Part shown: piece after piece, positions 1-11,619 of the stretch
Position numbering within the stretch: position 1 is the first letter of the stretch
How the letters are laid out: the number at the start of each line of letters is the position of its first letter
Made by a program: the position numbers and the translations under genes
The notes under the pieces: model-generated
What the model was told of the DNA's origin: nothing
Seen by the model: only the letters and a program-made list of their open reading frames with translations
The model's database searches: none
Assembly (NCBI GenBank): GCA_030704615.1
Contig: CM060734.1
Location: 44,036,042 to 44,100,041, forward strand
Length of the DNA stretch: 64,000 nt
Source: Takakia lepidozioides
Taxonomy: Eukaryota > Streptophyta > Takakiopsida > Takakiales > Takakiaceae
Reading direction: 5' to 3'

Positions 1-1225
1 ACGTTGGGTAAAGTCCTAGATATCATGCGTGTTTTCATGGAAGTTAAACCCCAGATGATCGTACAAATTTATTCTTACTCAAGTCAACTTGGTCGTACTA
101 AGGAGTCTGGTCATGTTTTCATCTCAAACATTAAACTTTTTAAATTTATTTTTCAGTGAAGGTCAAGTGTGTCCACTTGTAACCACTAGATGTTATTGAG
201 GTCAAGGCCATAGGTATGTTGATGTTCCAGCCCCAGATTTATTGAAGCCAAGATAGACATGTTAATATTTTTATCCTAAATAATACAGTACCTCGGGTAT
301 GCTATACTAGTCGAGGTATTGGTATTGCGTCCACTGTAACAACTATGTAATACTAGCTGGTATGAGTACAACACAAATTTTTTAAATTTATGGGTGGTAT
401 GAATAATGCAGTAATGTTGGTTCATGACCTCACATAAACTCGATATTGCAAGGAGTTTAGTATCAGCCTGTTCCTAGTTCGGGTCTGGTATTAGCTCTAC
501 AACTCAAAATGGCTCACAAAAACTGTACCAATGTTTAGCTCGGAATGTAAATAAAATCATATTAAATTTTCATGTGCAGAGCTGAATGCAAGCAATTGAA
601 TAATGTCCTTATAATCAAATAAACTCCTCATGAATTGTCAGTTTCAATAACGAAACCACTAGGTGTCCATAAAGCGGATGGAAATGGATCATTTGAATTC
701 TTGAAATAGAGTTGAAATAATCCATCCTCCATTGGTTCTCCAATTTTTGCTTAGGAATTTTTTCCCTAACTACGGATTCATATTAGTCTCTAAACCCTAG
801 ATGCACACATGAAAAAATATATGGAGTCATGCCAAATTGCTTGAATCAATGCATCCAGATGCCGGTTTTGATTCACTCCGGAAAAAATGGGTTGGCAGAA
901 AAACTTTATAATCTTCAAAATTGAACGGTGACATTGTCTCATTTTTGGTATGGTAGTATGTTTATTATGTATCCATGAACTTATAAGGTTCATTTCACAG
1001 GATAGTTCATGGTAGGTCTGTAGCAATGTTGTACTGATATCAGACTTTTAAAATACCAGCCGGGTCCAAGTCTTGAGGGGGTTCAAAATTTGAGCAGCGG
1101 TATGGTCCTAGGTATTAAAGAACAAGGTTTTCACAAATAGAATATTGGTATAAGTATTGCCTTTTTGAGAAATTGGCATATGGTTTTAATAGCAAGATAT
1201 AGCATTTTGAAATATTAGGAATATC
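1..1225. other. AT-rich intergenic DNA, no gene seen
   Basis: Stop codons are frequent in all frames and no protein family, RNA gene or long repeat was recognised. The only frame of note is a 78-codon one on the minus strand without recognisable content. It ends at a short TA microsatellite at about 1233-1244. Confidence 0.6.
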
Positions 1226-1248
1226 AACCCGGATATATATATATAGCA

Positions 1249-1850
1249 CGGGCGGGCCCCGCCAGTACGACCCTTGGGGTGAGCTCATAAGCCCACCGCC
1301 GATTCACCGGGTCAGTGAGATTCTGAAATTTTTCTAAGTCCTTGTTAATCTACTGTGGCGGACCTTTTAGCGGACTGGGCAGACCCTCCAACAGACCGAC
1401 TCCAACCTTCTAGCAGACCCTCCAGACCGACGAGCGGACTGACACCTTTCCAACAGACTGGGCAGACCCTTTCCAGCAGACCCTCCAAGCAGACCGAGCA
1501 AACCCCCCTCCAGCAGACCGGCTTGGACCCTTCGACAAAATATATATTTAATAACACACCTTACTACCTCGGTACAACATAACAAGATTTGAATGCCACA
1601 CCTCGTGTTTACCATTCATTGCACTTAACCACCACACTACCCACCAACCTACAAACCCTTGCAATAACTAATGTTTTATGTGCATATTGTGGGCCCAAGC
1701 AGACCGGCTTGCCGGACGGACCCAACAAGCAGATTGGCGGGGATTGGCAAGTCCGGGTAGGGGCGCTCCCACCCTCCCCTCTGCCACACGCGGGCTTCGC
1801 CGCAGCCACATGTGCGGGCATTCATGACCCCATTATTGTTAAATGAGAAA
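1249..1850 (+). mobile_element. Truncated copy of a Mutator-like non-autonomous element
   Basis: This segment repeats the element at 7730-8576. Both contain the same GC-rich start (gggccccgccagtacgaccc), a CAGACC-rich low-complexity stretch, a shared middle segment, and the right terminal repeat with gcattcatgacc and tgttaaatgag. The left terminal repeat is missing here: homology starts abruptly beside a TA microsatellite, and another AT microsatellite follows the right end at about 1851-1870. Open frames inside it on both strands are produced by the CAGACC repeats and are not genes. Confidence 0.65.
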
Positions 1851-1884
1851 CATATATATATATATATATTGCAACATACAGAAT

Positions 1885-2520
1885 CAAGAAGATCCGGAAT
1901 TTCAATTGTGAAGATTTTCTGTTTATGTTTGTTTTGTTTTGCAACATCCTTCATATCTGAAAAGGTACGGTCGAAAAGGTACCAATAAGCTACAAATATA
2001 TAAACCCCTCACATACAAAGATAGATCATCATTATTTCAATATTTTACATCATTTCCTTTCATCTATTGATTCCTCCAATATTTTTTCATCGTGGCGGTG
2101 TCAGTTTACGTACAGAACGTGCACGAGCACGACAACGTGCTACTAGAGCAAGAGATGCGGAAACCAATGACCAGAGGGATGAAATGCTACGCTACGCGCG
2201 GAAGCTGCCCATGTAGCAGCTATTAGGGCCGCAAAGTCCTCCACTCAAGCGGAAGAAATGTTGTCAGCTCAAGCCGCTTATCAAGCACCCCATGTAGCAG
2301 CCGGTAGGGCCGCAGAGTCCTCCGCTCAAGCGGAAGAAAGGCTGCTAGCTCAAGTCATTTATCAAGCACCGCATGTAGCAGCAATTGGGGACGCCGGGTC
2401 ATCTGCTCAAGTGGAAAAAAGGCTGCGAGTGCATACAAATTATCAAGCGGCCCATGTAGCAGCTGTTATAAGGGATTGGACTTGGACTTAGATGACACTG
2501 GACACTTGGGCCAACGGCAC
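1885..2520 (+). pseudogene. Helitron-like N-terminal ORF fragment, copy 1
   Basis: The segment is homologous, in opposite orientation, to 3551-3960. It starts with a promoter-like stretch with a TATA motif (aaatatataaacccc, about 1995-2009) and then the coding part that in the other copy begins MPPRRRGGVSLRTERARAQQ. Here the initiator region has been deleted and the frame is shifted, so it is a relic. Downstream it carries four 27-codon repeats. Basic, Arg/Ala-rich N-termini with EERDERL-type repeats are known from Helitron helicase-like proteins; no Rep or helicase motif is visible, so the Helitron assignment is an inference. Confidence 0.4.
2205..2480 (+). repeat. 81-bp tandem repeat (27 codons), four units
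   Basis: The string catgtagcag recurs at about 2210, 2291, 2372 and 2453, spaced 81, 81 and 81-82 bases. Each unit encodes variants of YQAPHVAA, then RAAESSAQAEERLL. The period is a multiple of three and the frame stays open from 2258 to 2491, so the repeat was probably once translated within the Helitron-like protein. Confidence 0.75.
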
Positions 2521-3545
2521 AGGCTACCCTAGTATATATATATATATATATTCTGCAACATACAGTACAGGCCCAACTCCATTAAAATGCAGAGTTTTCA
2601 AAGTAAATAGATGCAACATTGCACATGATCAGACCTGAATCACAAGACCACACAAAACCACCACCCCAAAAACCAAAAAAACTTGGACCCGAACTACAAT
2701 CCAGCGCCTAAGATTCTCCTCTACAGAGCCATCACCATTCATGATAATGTGCTTGTATATGAAGCAAAACCCTACCTAGGTTTGCCTAACTGTAGGTTGG
2801 GCTCCCTTATTAGGGTAGTACTGGTGTGCCCTAGGTTTAGTGGTCGACACGTATCCACTTGATAGGTTCTGTACTTATTCAGTATTGATACCCGACGAAA
2901 CCCTCAATACCAATACAGCAGTGGTTTATAGCTGCCTCCAATTATTGACTCGGTGGGGTGGTGAAACTGAATTTGTATTTAGGCAATTAAAAAATTCCAA
3001 ACCCTTTCATTTCACCAAACACACTAGAGGATGGACTTGAATGTGAGTGTGGAAGCCTACTGGTACAGTTACCGGGGTTCACAAAAGGGGGGTCGCCTTT
3101 GGCGAGGTATAAAATGCGGAGGGAACTTTGGACAGAAGGGAATAAGGATTTGATAGCGGGCGCCGGGTGAGTTGTTTGTGTAGTAAGCACATTCATCTCC
3201 CATCTTATGTCTATGGTATTTTCACTCCAAATATAGAATTAATTTTTGATATTTTGATTTTCTTTTGGTAGGGGATAGAGAAAGGATTTAAACTCAAAGA
3301 AACCATGACTATGAACATAGCCTATGTCGTTGGCCCAAGTGACCAGTGTTATCTAAGTCCAAGTGTATATCTCCATGTATCCTACGTCTCCTATGTCAAG
3401 GCCCATACGTGAAGAATTAAAAAAACCAATTTATATTTTTCCATGAATTTATTGAGTATCCAATCATTGTTCCAAGAAAGCCCACTTTGTTATTTTTCAC
3501 GAATTATTCGTACTATAATTCAAAAAAATCACATAGGACGTACTT
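2521..3545. other. Spacer between inverted repeat copies, no gene seen
   Basis: It begins with a TA microsatellite (about 2534-2551) followed by the same ttctgcaacatacag context seen beside 1870, which suggests shared flanks of a larger repeat. The remainder is AT-rich with short frames only and no recognisable domain. Confidence 0.5.
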
Positions 3546-3550
3546 GAAAT

Positions 3551-3960
3551 TTAAGCTAGCAGCCTTTCTTCCGTTTGAGCGGAGAACTCTGCGGCCCTAA
3601 CAGCTGCTACATTGGTCACTTCCACGCGTAGCCTTTCATCCCTCTCATCATTGGTTTCCACATCTCTTGTTCTAGCAGCACGTTGTTGTGCTCGTGCACG
3701 TTCTGTACGTAAACTGACACCACCACGACGTCTGGGAGGCATGCTTCTTTTGATAAAAATATTGGAGGAATGAATAGATATTGAAAGGAAAGGATGTAAA
3801 ATATTGAAATAATGATATCCATCTTTGTATGTTCGGAGGGGTTTATATATTTGTAGCTTATTGGTACCTTTTCGAACGTACCTTTTCAAATATGAACGAT
3901 GCTGCAAAACAAAACAAACAAACATAAACATAAAACCTTCACAATTGAAATTCCGGATCT
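3551..3960 (-). pseudogene. Helitron-like N-terminal ORF fragment, copy 2 (inverted)
   Basis: On the minus strand a frame starts with ATG at 3742 and reads MPPRRRGGVSLRTERARAQQ, continuing through an acidic/basic stretch to a stop at about 3551, giving 63 residues. A TATA motif (tatataaacccc on -) lies near 3840-3850, about 100 bases before the start. The product is Arg/Ala-rich and matches the first repeat of the 81-bp array at 2205-2480. It is far too short for a transposase and stops where homology to copy 1 fades, so it is a fragment. The resemblance to Helitron N-termini is from family knowledge and is tentative. Confidence 0.4.
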
Positions 3961-5670
3961 TCTTTATTCATAGAATTTTTCATACGCAGTTTCTTATATT
4001 GTCGAGCCCCATCTAAGACCAAGTGTAATCTCCTATGTCGAGGCCCAAGTGGGACTTCTAGGATACATTCCAGAAAAAACCAATTTATTTTTCTCATGAA
4101 TTTATTGAGTAGTAATGTATTTCTTTTCATCAAACAGAAAGAGTAAATCACATTTGAAATTCCAGATCTCCCACATGAAAGGCCAATCATTGTATTCCAT
4201 AACTCATTTTGAGTAGTAATATATATATTTTTCATCAAATAGAAACAGTAACCTTCACATTGAAATTCCAGATCTTCTTTACTCATAGAATTTTTCATAC
4301 GCAGCTTTTTATAATGTCTAGTCCCATCTAAGCCCAAGTGCAATCTCCTATGTAGAGGCCCAAGTGCGACCTCTAGGATACATTCCAAAAAAAATCAATT
4401 TATTTTCTTCATGAAGTTTGGGAGATCTCCACGTCATTGTTCCAACAAAGCCCACTTTGCTATTTTTGCAATCTCCCCTATCGAGGCTTTAAATATTCAT
4501 ATCTCCACTTTGCTATTACAGTAACCTTCACAATAGATCTTCTTTATTCATAGAATTTTTCATATGCAGCTTTTTATAATGTCTAGCCCCATCTAAGCCC
4601 AAGTTCAATCTCCCATGTAGAGGCCCAAGTGCAACCTCTAGGATACGTTCCAGAAAAAAAATCAAATTTTTTTTTTCATGAAGTTTGGGAGATCTCCATG
4701 TCATTGTTCCAACAGAGCCCACTTTGCTATTTTTGCAATCTCCCCTGTCGAGGCTTTAAATATTCATATTTCCACTTTGCTATTTTTCCCGAATTTACAG
4801 CGACCAAAAGCACTTGAAATTCCAAATCTCCCACGTGAAGGGTCAATCACTGCTCCAGAAAAGCCCACTTTGCTATTTTCCCGAATTTTCAGCGACCAAA
4901 AGTATTTGAAATTCCATATCTCCCACACCGCGGGGTCCAAAAATTATGAGACCAGGCCGGTGTCCTCATCAAGGGCTTGCCAACAACACCAAGCACGGGA
5001 CTGGCCCCTGCGGTTTGGGAGATCTCAACGACGCTACAAAACAAAACAAAACAAACAAACAAATGTCTTGCTTCATATATTGACTAGGGTAGTCTGTGCC
5101 GTTGGCCCAAGTGTCCAGTGTCATCTAAGTCCCAGTGCAATCCCCTATAAATCTAGAGACACTCCTGCTTGGGAGATCTAGGCCTACGGTAGCCTCCGCC
5201 ATTGGCCCATGTGTGAAGAATTGAAATCTAAGCCCAAGTGCAATTTTCTATTCATGTATCCAAGTGCATCTCCCCTGTACAAGCCCAAGTGTGCAATGTC
5301 ATCTAAATCCAAGTGCAATCCCATATCTAATCTTTTTTTTTTCAGAGAGCCTACGACCAGATTTGAACCGGAGACCTTTCCCTTGATATCTTTCCCGTCG
5401 AGGCTCCAACCATTGTCCCATGATTGCCCACTTTGCCATTTTCGCTATTTTTTGTGAATTTCCAGCGACCAAAAGTACTTGGAATTCCGTTTCTCCCACA
5501 CCATAGTTCCAAAAATCATGAGACCAAGCCAGTGCACCCCTCCTCGGCGAGGGCTTTCCAACGGTACCAAGCACCGGGGCTGGGGCCTCGCGGTTTGGGA
5601 CATCTCAACGTGACAAAGCACAAAACAAAACAAAACAAACGTGTTGCTTCATATATTGATAAGTGGATGA
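3945..5670. repeat. Nested tandem repeat block (about 265-315 and 580 bp periods)
   Basis: The string ctaggata followed by a T-rich segment and catgaa recurs at about 4061, 4376 and 4641. The phrase cccactttgctattttt followed by gcaatctcccct recurs at about 4449 and 4719, with a shorter form at about 4867. A second duplication has cggtttgggagatctcaacg at about 5010 and a close copy at about 5590, each followed by a caaaacaaaac tract and ttgcttcatatattga. All frames inside are short. No terminal inverted repeats were found, so the class is unknown. Confidence 0.7.
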
Positions 5671-5679
5671 ACAAATTAT

Positions 5680-7720
5680 TTTTGCCTAAGAAAATGGCCT
5701 TTGGCCTTCATATATGTAAGTTAGGGCTTGATATCATTGTGATTTTGGTTTTATGTTGAATGTCATTTTATGTGCACACATACATTGGATGCTCTAGTCC
5801 CTATGACAGAGCAGCCCTAACCAAAAAGAGCTAGGTCCAATAATATCTTATTAAAAAATAATAAATAATAAAGACGTCATCTCTTCCATTGCCACGTTTT
5901 GAAGGCCATGTCATCAACGTACATTCTTGAAGCTGCCCGGATTGCAGCCCAAAAGAAAAATCAATTCTGTCAAATGTGCTCTAATATGTTTTTCTTTCTT
6001 TTTTCTTTCACATACTCTGTAAATGTTATAGCACTTCCAAATATCACTTTGATTTGGTGATAAGAACGTTTCAATTTACTAATATTTCATGATAGTACAT
6101 GTAAATATGATAATGATAATAACTGATGAAATGTGAAAATTCTTAATATTAAATTTTTTTTCTCTTTGGAGGAGGTTTTTGATACTTTACATGTGCCCGT
6201 TTTGGCTTTTAGAGTCCTTTTCAAGTGAACCTGCCTTAGCGCCACAGAGCCCCCGAGCGAAGATATCGCATAACTTTGAGCTATCTTTGAATTAGGGAAA
6301 TCATACCGTTCACCCTAAAACTAGAGATGATGAAAAAAATGCATGGTCCAGATTTCATCTAATTTGGAGCAGATCTGCAAAAATTATTAAAATTTTAATT
6401 TTGTTTGAGGCCCAATTTTGGCCTGGTGGGCATTTAAGGGTTAACTTTATACATTATTCATAGGATTCTCCAATTTATGCGTTTTTTTAATTTTTTGGCA
6501 GTAATAATATTTTTGGATGTATTAAGTTTGATTTTATTGACATATAGTTATAGCATATTAATAGATCTAGGTGTTTAGCTGTCGTGGGGACCACTTGTGA
6601 GATACAAGAGGCTGAATGGATTTCATCCCGTCAGCCAAAAATTGATTTTCTTGAATAATTTTGAAGTTTTTGCAAAAGGGGCTGAGAAATTGGGGCCTAC
6701 ACGTAACGGTGGCTAATCGCCTACCCTGGGCTGAAAATTTGCAGGTGTTTGACAGAGGTAGGTATGCAGCAATTGTCGGGTCAATTTTTCCAGATTTTTT
6801 TCCAGGTAATTACGGGCATTTTTCATCCAAGAGGTCATGAATTTTTGAAAAGTCAACGAAGGGTGGTGGGCGTTTAAGGGTTAATGCACATGTATGGTCT
6901 TTGACAAGACGGTAGGCTGGTCTCGAACATACTGAATCTTCCCCACCCTCCCTTGAGAATGACATGAAATTGAAGGGAATCTAACTTCAGTTCAAGTGAC
7001 AGTGAAGAGGGAGTGTAAACTCCAGTCGAGCTTACAAGTGCTTACACACACAAGTTTAAAGGTGCTTATTGAATTGTTGCCTTTCACTTTTTGGCTGCCA
7101 ACAGCAGTACAATTTCAGTGTTCAGGTATGTTGCACAGTCATGGAAATGTGACAAATCCATGATCAGATTTAGCACATTCTTGGCCAATTGAGAGTTTTT
7201 GTCTGCGAAGAGATGTATGCTCTTTATTCTTTATGGTCACACATGAAAGCTTGTTTTCAAGACTTGTGTAGGAAGACTCTATGCAAGACCTGCATATTCA
7301 TTCCTCATCTTTTTAATCATTCATCTATAAATATCAATTTTTGGAGGTCTAACATTTATCCAGGTTTCACCCTAACAAGTGAGGGGAGGGGAGGGGAGGG
7401 GAGGGAAGAAATACATAAACCCGTAAAGGCCTATAGAATTTTTCTACCCTTAAATGCAAAATTCCCATCATTGGCCGCCTTTTTATTCATAACTAAAAGC
7501 ATTCTAAGATCTAAAGTTGAAGACTATCCATAACTACATCCTCAACCTAGGGGAATTGGAATATCTTGATTTGTTTGTGAGCATGAAAAATTTCTCCAAC
7601 CTCTATGAAGGAGGAAATAAATTCACATCTGCTTTTGAAATTCCCAAATGAGCCAATTCACGAGTCCAAATTCTCTAAGAGCATGCCTCATGATGTTGGC
7701 TACCTTCTCTTATATTTTCA
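5680..7720. other. Intergenic DNA, no gene seen
   Basis: AT-rich, with frequent stops on both strands. The only open frame above 100 codons (7189-7533 +) contains the GGGGA microsatellite and has no recognisable content. Confidence 0.5.
7381..7408 (+). repeat. GGGGA microsatellite, G-quadruplex-like
   Basis: Five consecutive runs of four or three G separated by single A (gaggggaggggaggggaggg). The pattern satisfies the simple four-G-run rule for quadruplex potential and is also a homopurine tract. Confidence 0.8.
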
Positions 7721-7729
7721 GTTTCTGAA

Positions 7730-8576
7730 GGCTCTCATTTTTTAATAATAGGGTCATGAATGCATAGGCGGGCCCCGCCAGTACGACCCTTGGGGTGAGC
7801 TCATAAGCCCACCGCCCATTCACCTGGTGGGCGAGATTCTGAAATTTTTCTAAGTCCTTGTTCTTGTACCGTGGCGGACCTTCTAACAGACTGGGCAAAC
7901 CCTCCAACAGACCGACTCCAACCTTCTAGCAGACAGGCAGGCAGGCAGACTCTCCAGCAGACCGACGAGCGGACTGGCACCTCTCCAACAGACTGGGCAG
8001 ACCCCCCTCCAGCAGACAGGCAATCCAAGCAGACCCCCATCCGGCACCTCCGGCAGACAGGCTTGGACCCTCCAGCAGACCGGCAAACCCTTCGACAAAA
8101 TATATAATTAATAACACACATTACTAGGGTTTAGGCAATCCAAGCAGACCCCCATCCGGCACCTCCGCCAGACATGCTTGGACCCTCCAGCAGACCGGCA
8201 GACCCTTCGACAAAATATATAATTAATAACACACATGACCACCACGATGCAACCTAACAAGATTTGAACATCAAGACCCATATTTATCACTCATTGCTCT
8301 TAACCACCACACAACCCACCGCTTTCTACAAATCCATGCAATAACTAATGCTTTATGTGCATATTGTGGGCCCCAGCAGACCCGCTTGCGGACAGCCCAA
8401 CATCAAACTGGCAGGGATTGGCAGGGTCAAGGTAGGGAGCCCAACATCAAACTGGCATGGATTGGCGGGGTCCACGTAGGGGCGCTCCCACCCTCAGCAA
8501 CCCCCTTTGCCACACGCGGGCCCGCTACAGCCACATGTGCGGGCATTCATGACCCTATTATTGTTAAATGAGCAGC
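7730..8576. mobile_element. Non-autonomous Mutator-like (MULE) element with TIRs and 9-bp TSD
   Basis: The two ends are imperfect inverted repeats of 34 bp. The left end starts ggctctcattt and the right end, read in reverse, starts gctgctcattt; both run through aataatagggtcatgaatgc. The element is flanked by an identical 9-bp direct repeat, gtttctgaa, at 7721-7729 and 8577-8585. A 9-bp target duplication is the hallmark of the Mutator superfamily. The 847-bp interior has no transposase. It holds a CAGACC-rich minisatellite and a 115-bp internal tandem duplication. Confidence 0.82.
8019..8248 (+). repeat. 115-bp tandem duplication inside the MULE-like element
   Basis: The string ggcaatccaagcagaccccc occurs at 8019 and again at 8134. 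Both copies continue through ccatccggcacctcc and end in aaaatatataattaataaca. The truncated copy at 1249-1850 has one unit only, so the duplication is specific to this copy. Confidence 0.85.
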
Positions 8577-8589
8577 GTTTCTGAACAAT

Positions 8590-10440
8590 GACCCTACCTC
8601 CTTTTTAGTGTTCCAATTATAGTGGGGCTGCATTTTTATTTTATTTTTGCACTATGCCACTTTTGGTTTTGGGAAGAACCTGGATGTGTGTTTCAATGGA
8701 AATTGGACGGTCATAATGTTTTCAATCATGTTAGAGAGGTAGTTCTAAATTTTTCATTGAATCCATCCACAGCACCCATTAAGTTAGATGTGCACGTGTA
8801 CCATGAATCTAGAGCAAGCTGAGAATTTATGGTCTAGGTAATTATCTAAAAATGCGGTACCTTTTTTCTTTTTTTTTTTTCTCGTGCATGGTATATACTA
8901 TATAGCACTACAAAAACTTGGTATTGTTGAATCCCCACTCTTTTAGGGTTCAGGGTTTTAGTAGAATATAATCACTGAGGTCAGCCTCTCTCATCCTTCT
9001 TTTCTCAGTGTTGTGTTATTATTGCTACAACGCACTTTGTCCATTCAGTTGTTACATTTTTTTAATTTAATTTAATTTAATTTTTTTCCCTGGGTTGAAA
9101 ATCTATTGAGATTATTGAAGGTTCTTAGTTCTGACATTATTTCTATTGTTTTCCCTTTGAGATAGTTGAAGAAAACTAATTACCTTCAGGAACGTAATAG
9201 ATATTATCATATCTCCCAAACACCAAATGGCACCCAATTTGCCAATACAATCCAGACTGGACACTTTCTTCTTTTTCTCTTGTTCGTGGACAGGACCCAG
9301 TTCAAAAAGTGCAAACCCGCCAGCAACATCATCCTCAAAGTGGCCCAATCAAATTCTAGCGTTCACACACTCTTGGCCCTGTGGTCTTGCATATATTATG
9401 TGGTTGCCAACAGTCACTGCCAATCTACCTCCCTTCTTATCGAACTATGCACCTATGACAGCCCATTCTTACCCAGGGTTTCTGTAATCAACCTAGAAAG
9501 TAGGTGGAAATACTTAGCGTCTCTTGCCTAAATGCCCATATGTATCGAGCACGCTTGGAGTGACGCGCAAATGGCATCAAAAGTCCATGATCGACTGCGC
9601 TCGCTGTTGTCTAGGTCGTCTGAGAGTAATGTGGCTACCACTATATGAGCCTTGTCCCTGGCCCACCGGAGTAGAAGGACTGGACTGGAGCAGGGCCATA
9701 TAATTCTTGTTCCAATGTGTCCAGTGATACATTCCAGCACTCCAGCCACAACGCTCTCTCATTTCTATTATATCAATCAACAACATGTGCACATTGACAG
9801 CAATGCTTCTGAGGACAACGACTCCCTGCCCCAGTCTACCAAAAGCATGTGTCACCCATATCTCTTTCTAGCTATATTATCCAGATCCACCAGCAGACAG
9901 CGAACAACTTTTCAACAACTTTTGTTGGACAAAGTGAATGAGATCATTCAAAAAGGCCTTAACCCCTAAACGACGAGGCGACCCGTTTCTCCTCATTTTT
10001 TCATCCAGTTGTAGCAGCAGCCGACGATGTACATGCCAAACCAACCTTTGTGAAAGGTCGGTCATTTGCATAATCACCCCCCCATCCAAGTAGACCATTT
10101 ATGAGGACACATGGCTGCCTTAAAATGGTCATGGGTTCAAAGCCACATAAGTGTATGTTGGATGTTATCCGGTATGTCCAACCCAGATATGAAAGGGGCT
10201 ACCTAGGTCAACTAGTTATTTCATGTGTGGGTACTTGTGTGGACTCTTAGGGAGGGTTGGATAACTCTGTTCCTGGCAATTACAAGCTGTCTACTTTCTA
10301 GATGGAAGGCAGTAAGGAAATAACACCATAACTTACAGTTTCTTCACTAGGAGTCTTTCGTTCTTCTTGGATCAAGAAACTTTATCTTTATCTTTATCTT
10401 TCTTCTTGGATCAAAGAAACAAACTTCACTTTACTTTGTT
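8590..10440. other. Unassigned DNA, possible non-coding or decayed exons
   Basis: No protein family was recognised. Open frames at 9166-9531 (+) and 9577-9969 (both strands) lie in less AT-rich DNA than their surroundings and could be old coding remnants, but I see no motif or consistent splice pattern. A TTTAA microsatellite lies at about 9060-9081. Confidence 0.4.
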
Positions 10441-11608
10441 CTCGGATGAAGGGAAGAGAGTTAGTTAGGCTAACAAGGGGAGGAGCGCACACACTGCACG
10501 TTAATAGCAGGCTGTACGTAACCAGGTGCACTGCACCTGGTCGCTTCCTGCCCCCGCCCTGCGAACTGCACTTCTGCAGCGCCTCGCCTTCTGGTTTGTT
10601 AGACTACGCGTGGCAAACTCGCAGATTGTTGCATCTCTGTGTGTTTTAGTATTCAGTGCAAAGGTTTTGCGAGGTTTATCTGGGATTTCTGGTGCACAAC
10701 TAGAGTCGCCTTCAAGTTGGGCGGGTTGTTGGGTTAAGCTTGGTGTTTTCTGTTCCGTGTCATGTAAGATCTGACTGAATTTCCGATCAGGCTGCTGTAT
10801 CTGTGAACTCTGAGTGTTTGATGATCATGTTTTGACCTGTGCATTGCTCTTGATTGTGTAGCTCTCGTTCGTCCGCCAGAGACTCTGATTTCGAGTGGCT
10901 TGTGTCAGAGCGATCGGGTTTTCGTCACCAGAAGCACTTCTTCCTGTTGAGGCAAACCGTGGATCCTTACTCAGACAGCCCACGTTTATGGAGGTCTTGG
11001 AAATGTGCACAGCAATGTAGTTGGGGCAGGCAAGGGGATTGGCGACCCACTGTGATCGAAAGCAGGATTTAATCGGATTAGAGATGGAAAGCGTTGCTGT
11101 TTTGAAGATGAAGATGGCGGCGATGACCTGGTCATCGCAAGCCAAGGACTCTACAATCGTGTCCTTAAATCAACAACTGCAAACTGCCCTCGTCACAATG
11201 AAGCGTGTTCAATCCAAACTTTCTTCCGTAACCTCCCGCAATGTAGAGCTGGAGAAGGAGCTGCAAGCAACCCTTGTGCGAGAGAAGGATCTACTGAGAG
11301 ATATCGAGAGTTCAAAGCTCCGGCACAGAATGTTCCTGGAAGATGTTAAAACCCTACATCAAAGAGAGATGAACGACCAGAAGTGCCAGCACGAGAAGGA
11401 GATTCAAAGATTGAAATTGCTTCAACAAACTCTAGAGGATGCGGAGGAGAGACTGTGTGTCCAACTGGGTGACCTTGAAGTGGAGTCTATGGAACAGGAG
11501 CGCTCTTTTAGAGCTAATCTGGCGACTCTCTCCTCCCGCTTGGCAGAAAGAGAACAGGAGCTTGCCTCTGTTCTGTCTCAAGTGCAAGCCTTCGATCAGA
11601 GGACTTAG
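10440..11608 (+). CDS. Small coiled-coil protein gene (CDS about 11081-11608)
   Basis: The coding frame starts at ATG 11081 (MESVAVLKMKMAAM) and ends at 11608, giving about 175 residues. An in-frame alternative ATG lies 60 bases upstream. From residue 25 onward it is a near-continuous amphipathic helix with leucine heptads and E/K/Q/R pairs (for example NVELEKELQATLVREKDLL), ending SQVQAFDQRT; no other domain is visible. A likely 5'-UTR intron runs from a GTAAGA donor at about 10764 to a TTGTGTAG acceptor at 10860. The codon pattern is compact and stop-free, unlike the flanks. The family is not recognised; structural or motor-associated coiled-coil proteins look similar. A fragment of a larger gene with unseen exons is possible. 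Confidence 0.55.
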
Positions 11609-11619
11609 GCAGAAGCTTC

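Noticed and set aside
1355-1615. Overlapping frames on both strands with QTG / CWRG repeats
   Set aside because: Produced by the CAGACC minisatellite inside the Mutator-like element; the same occurs at 7801-8121.
3945-5670. CRISPR-like spacing in the repeat block
   Set aside because: Units are hundreds of bases long with variable spacing, and the organism is a plant; it is ordinary tandem duplication.
9166-9969. Possible exons in three neighbouring frames
   Set aside because: Frames are open in less AT-rich DNA, but I could not find consistent splice sites or any known motif.
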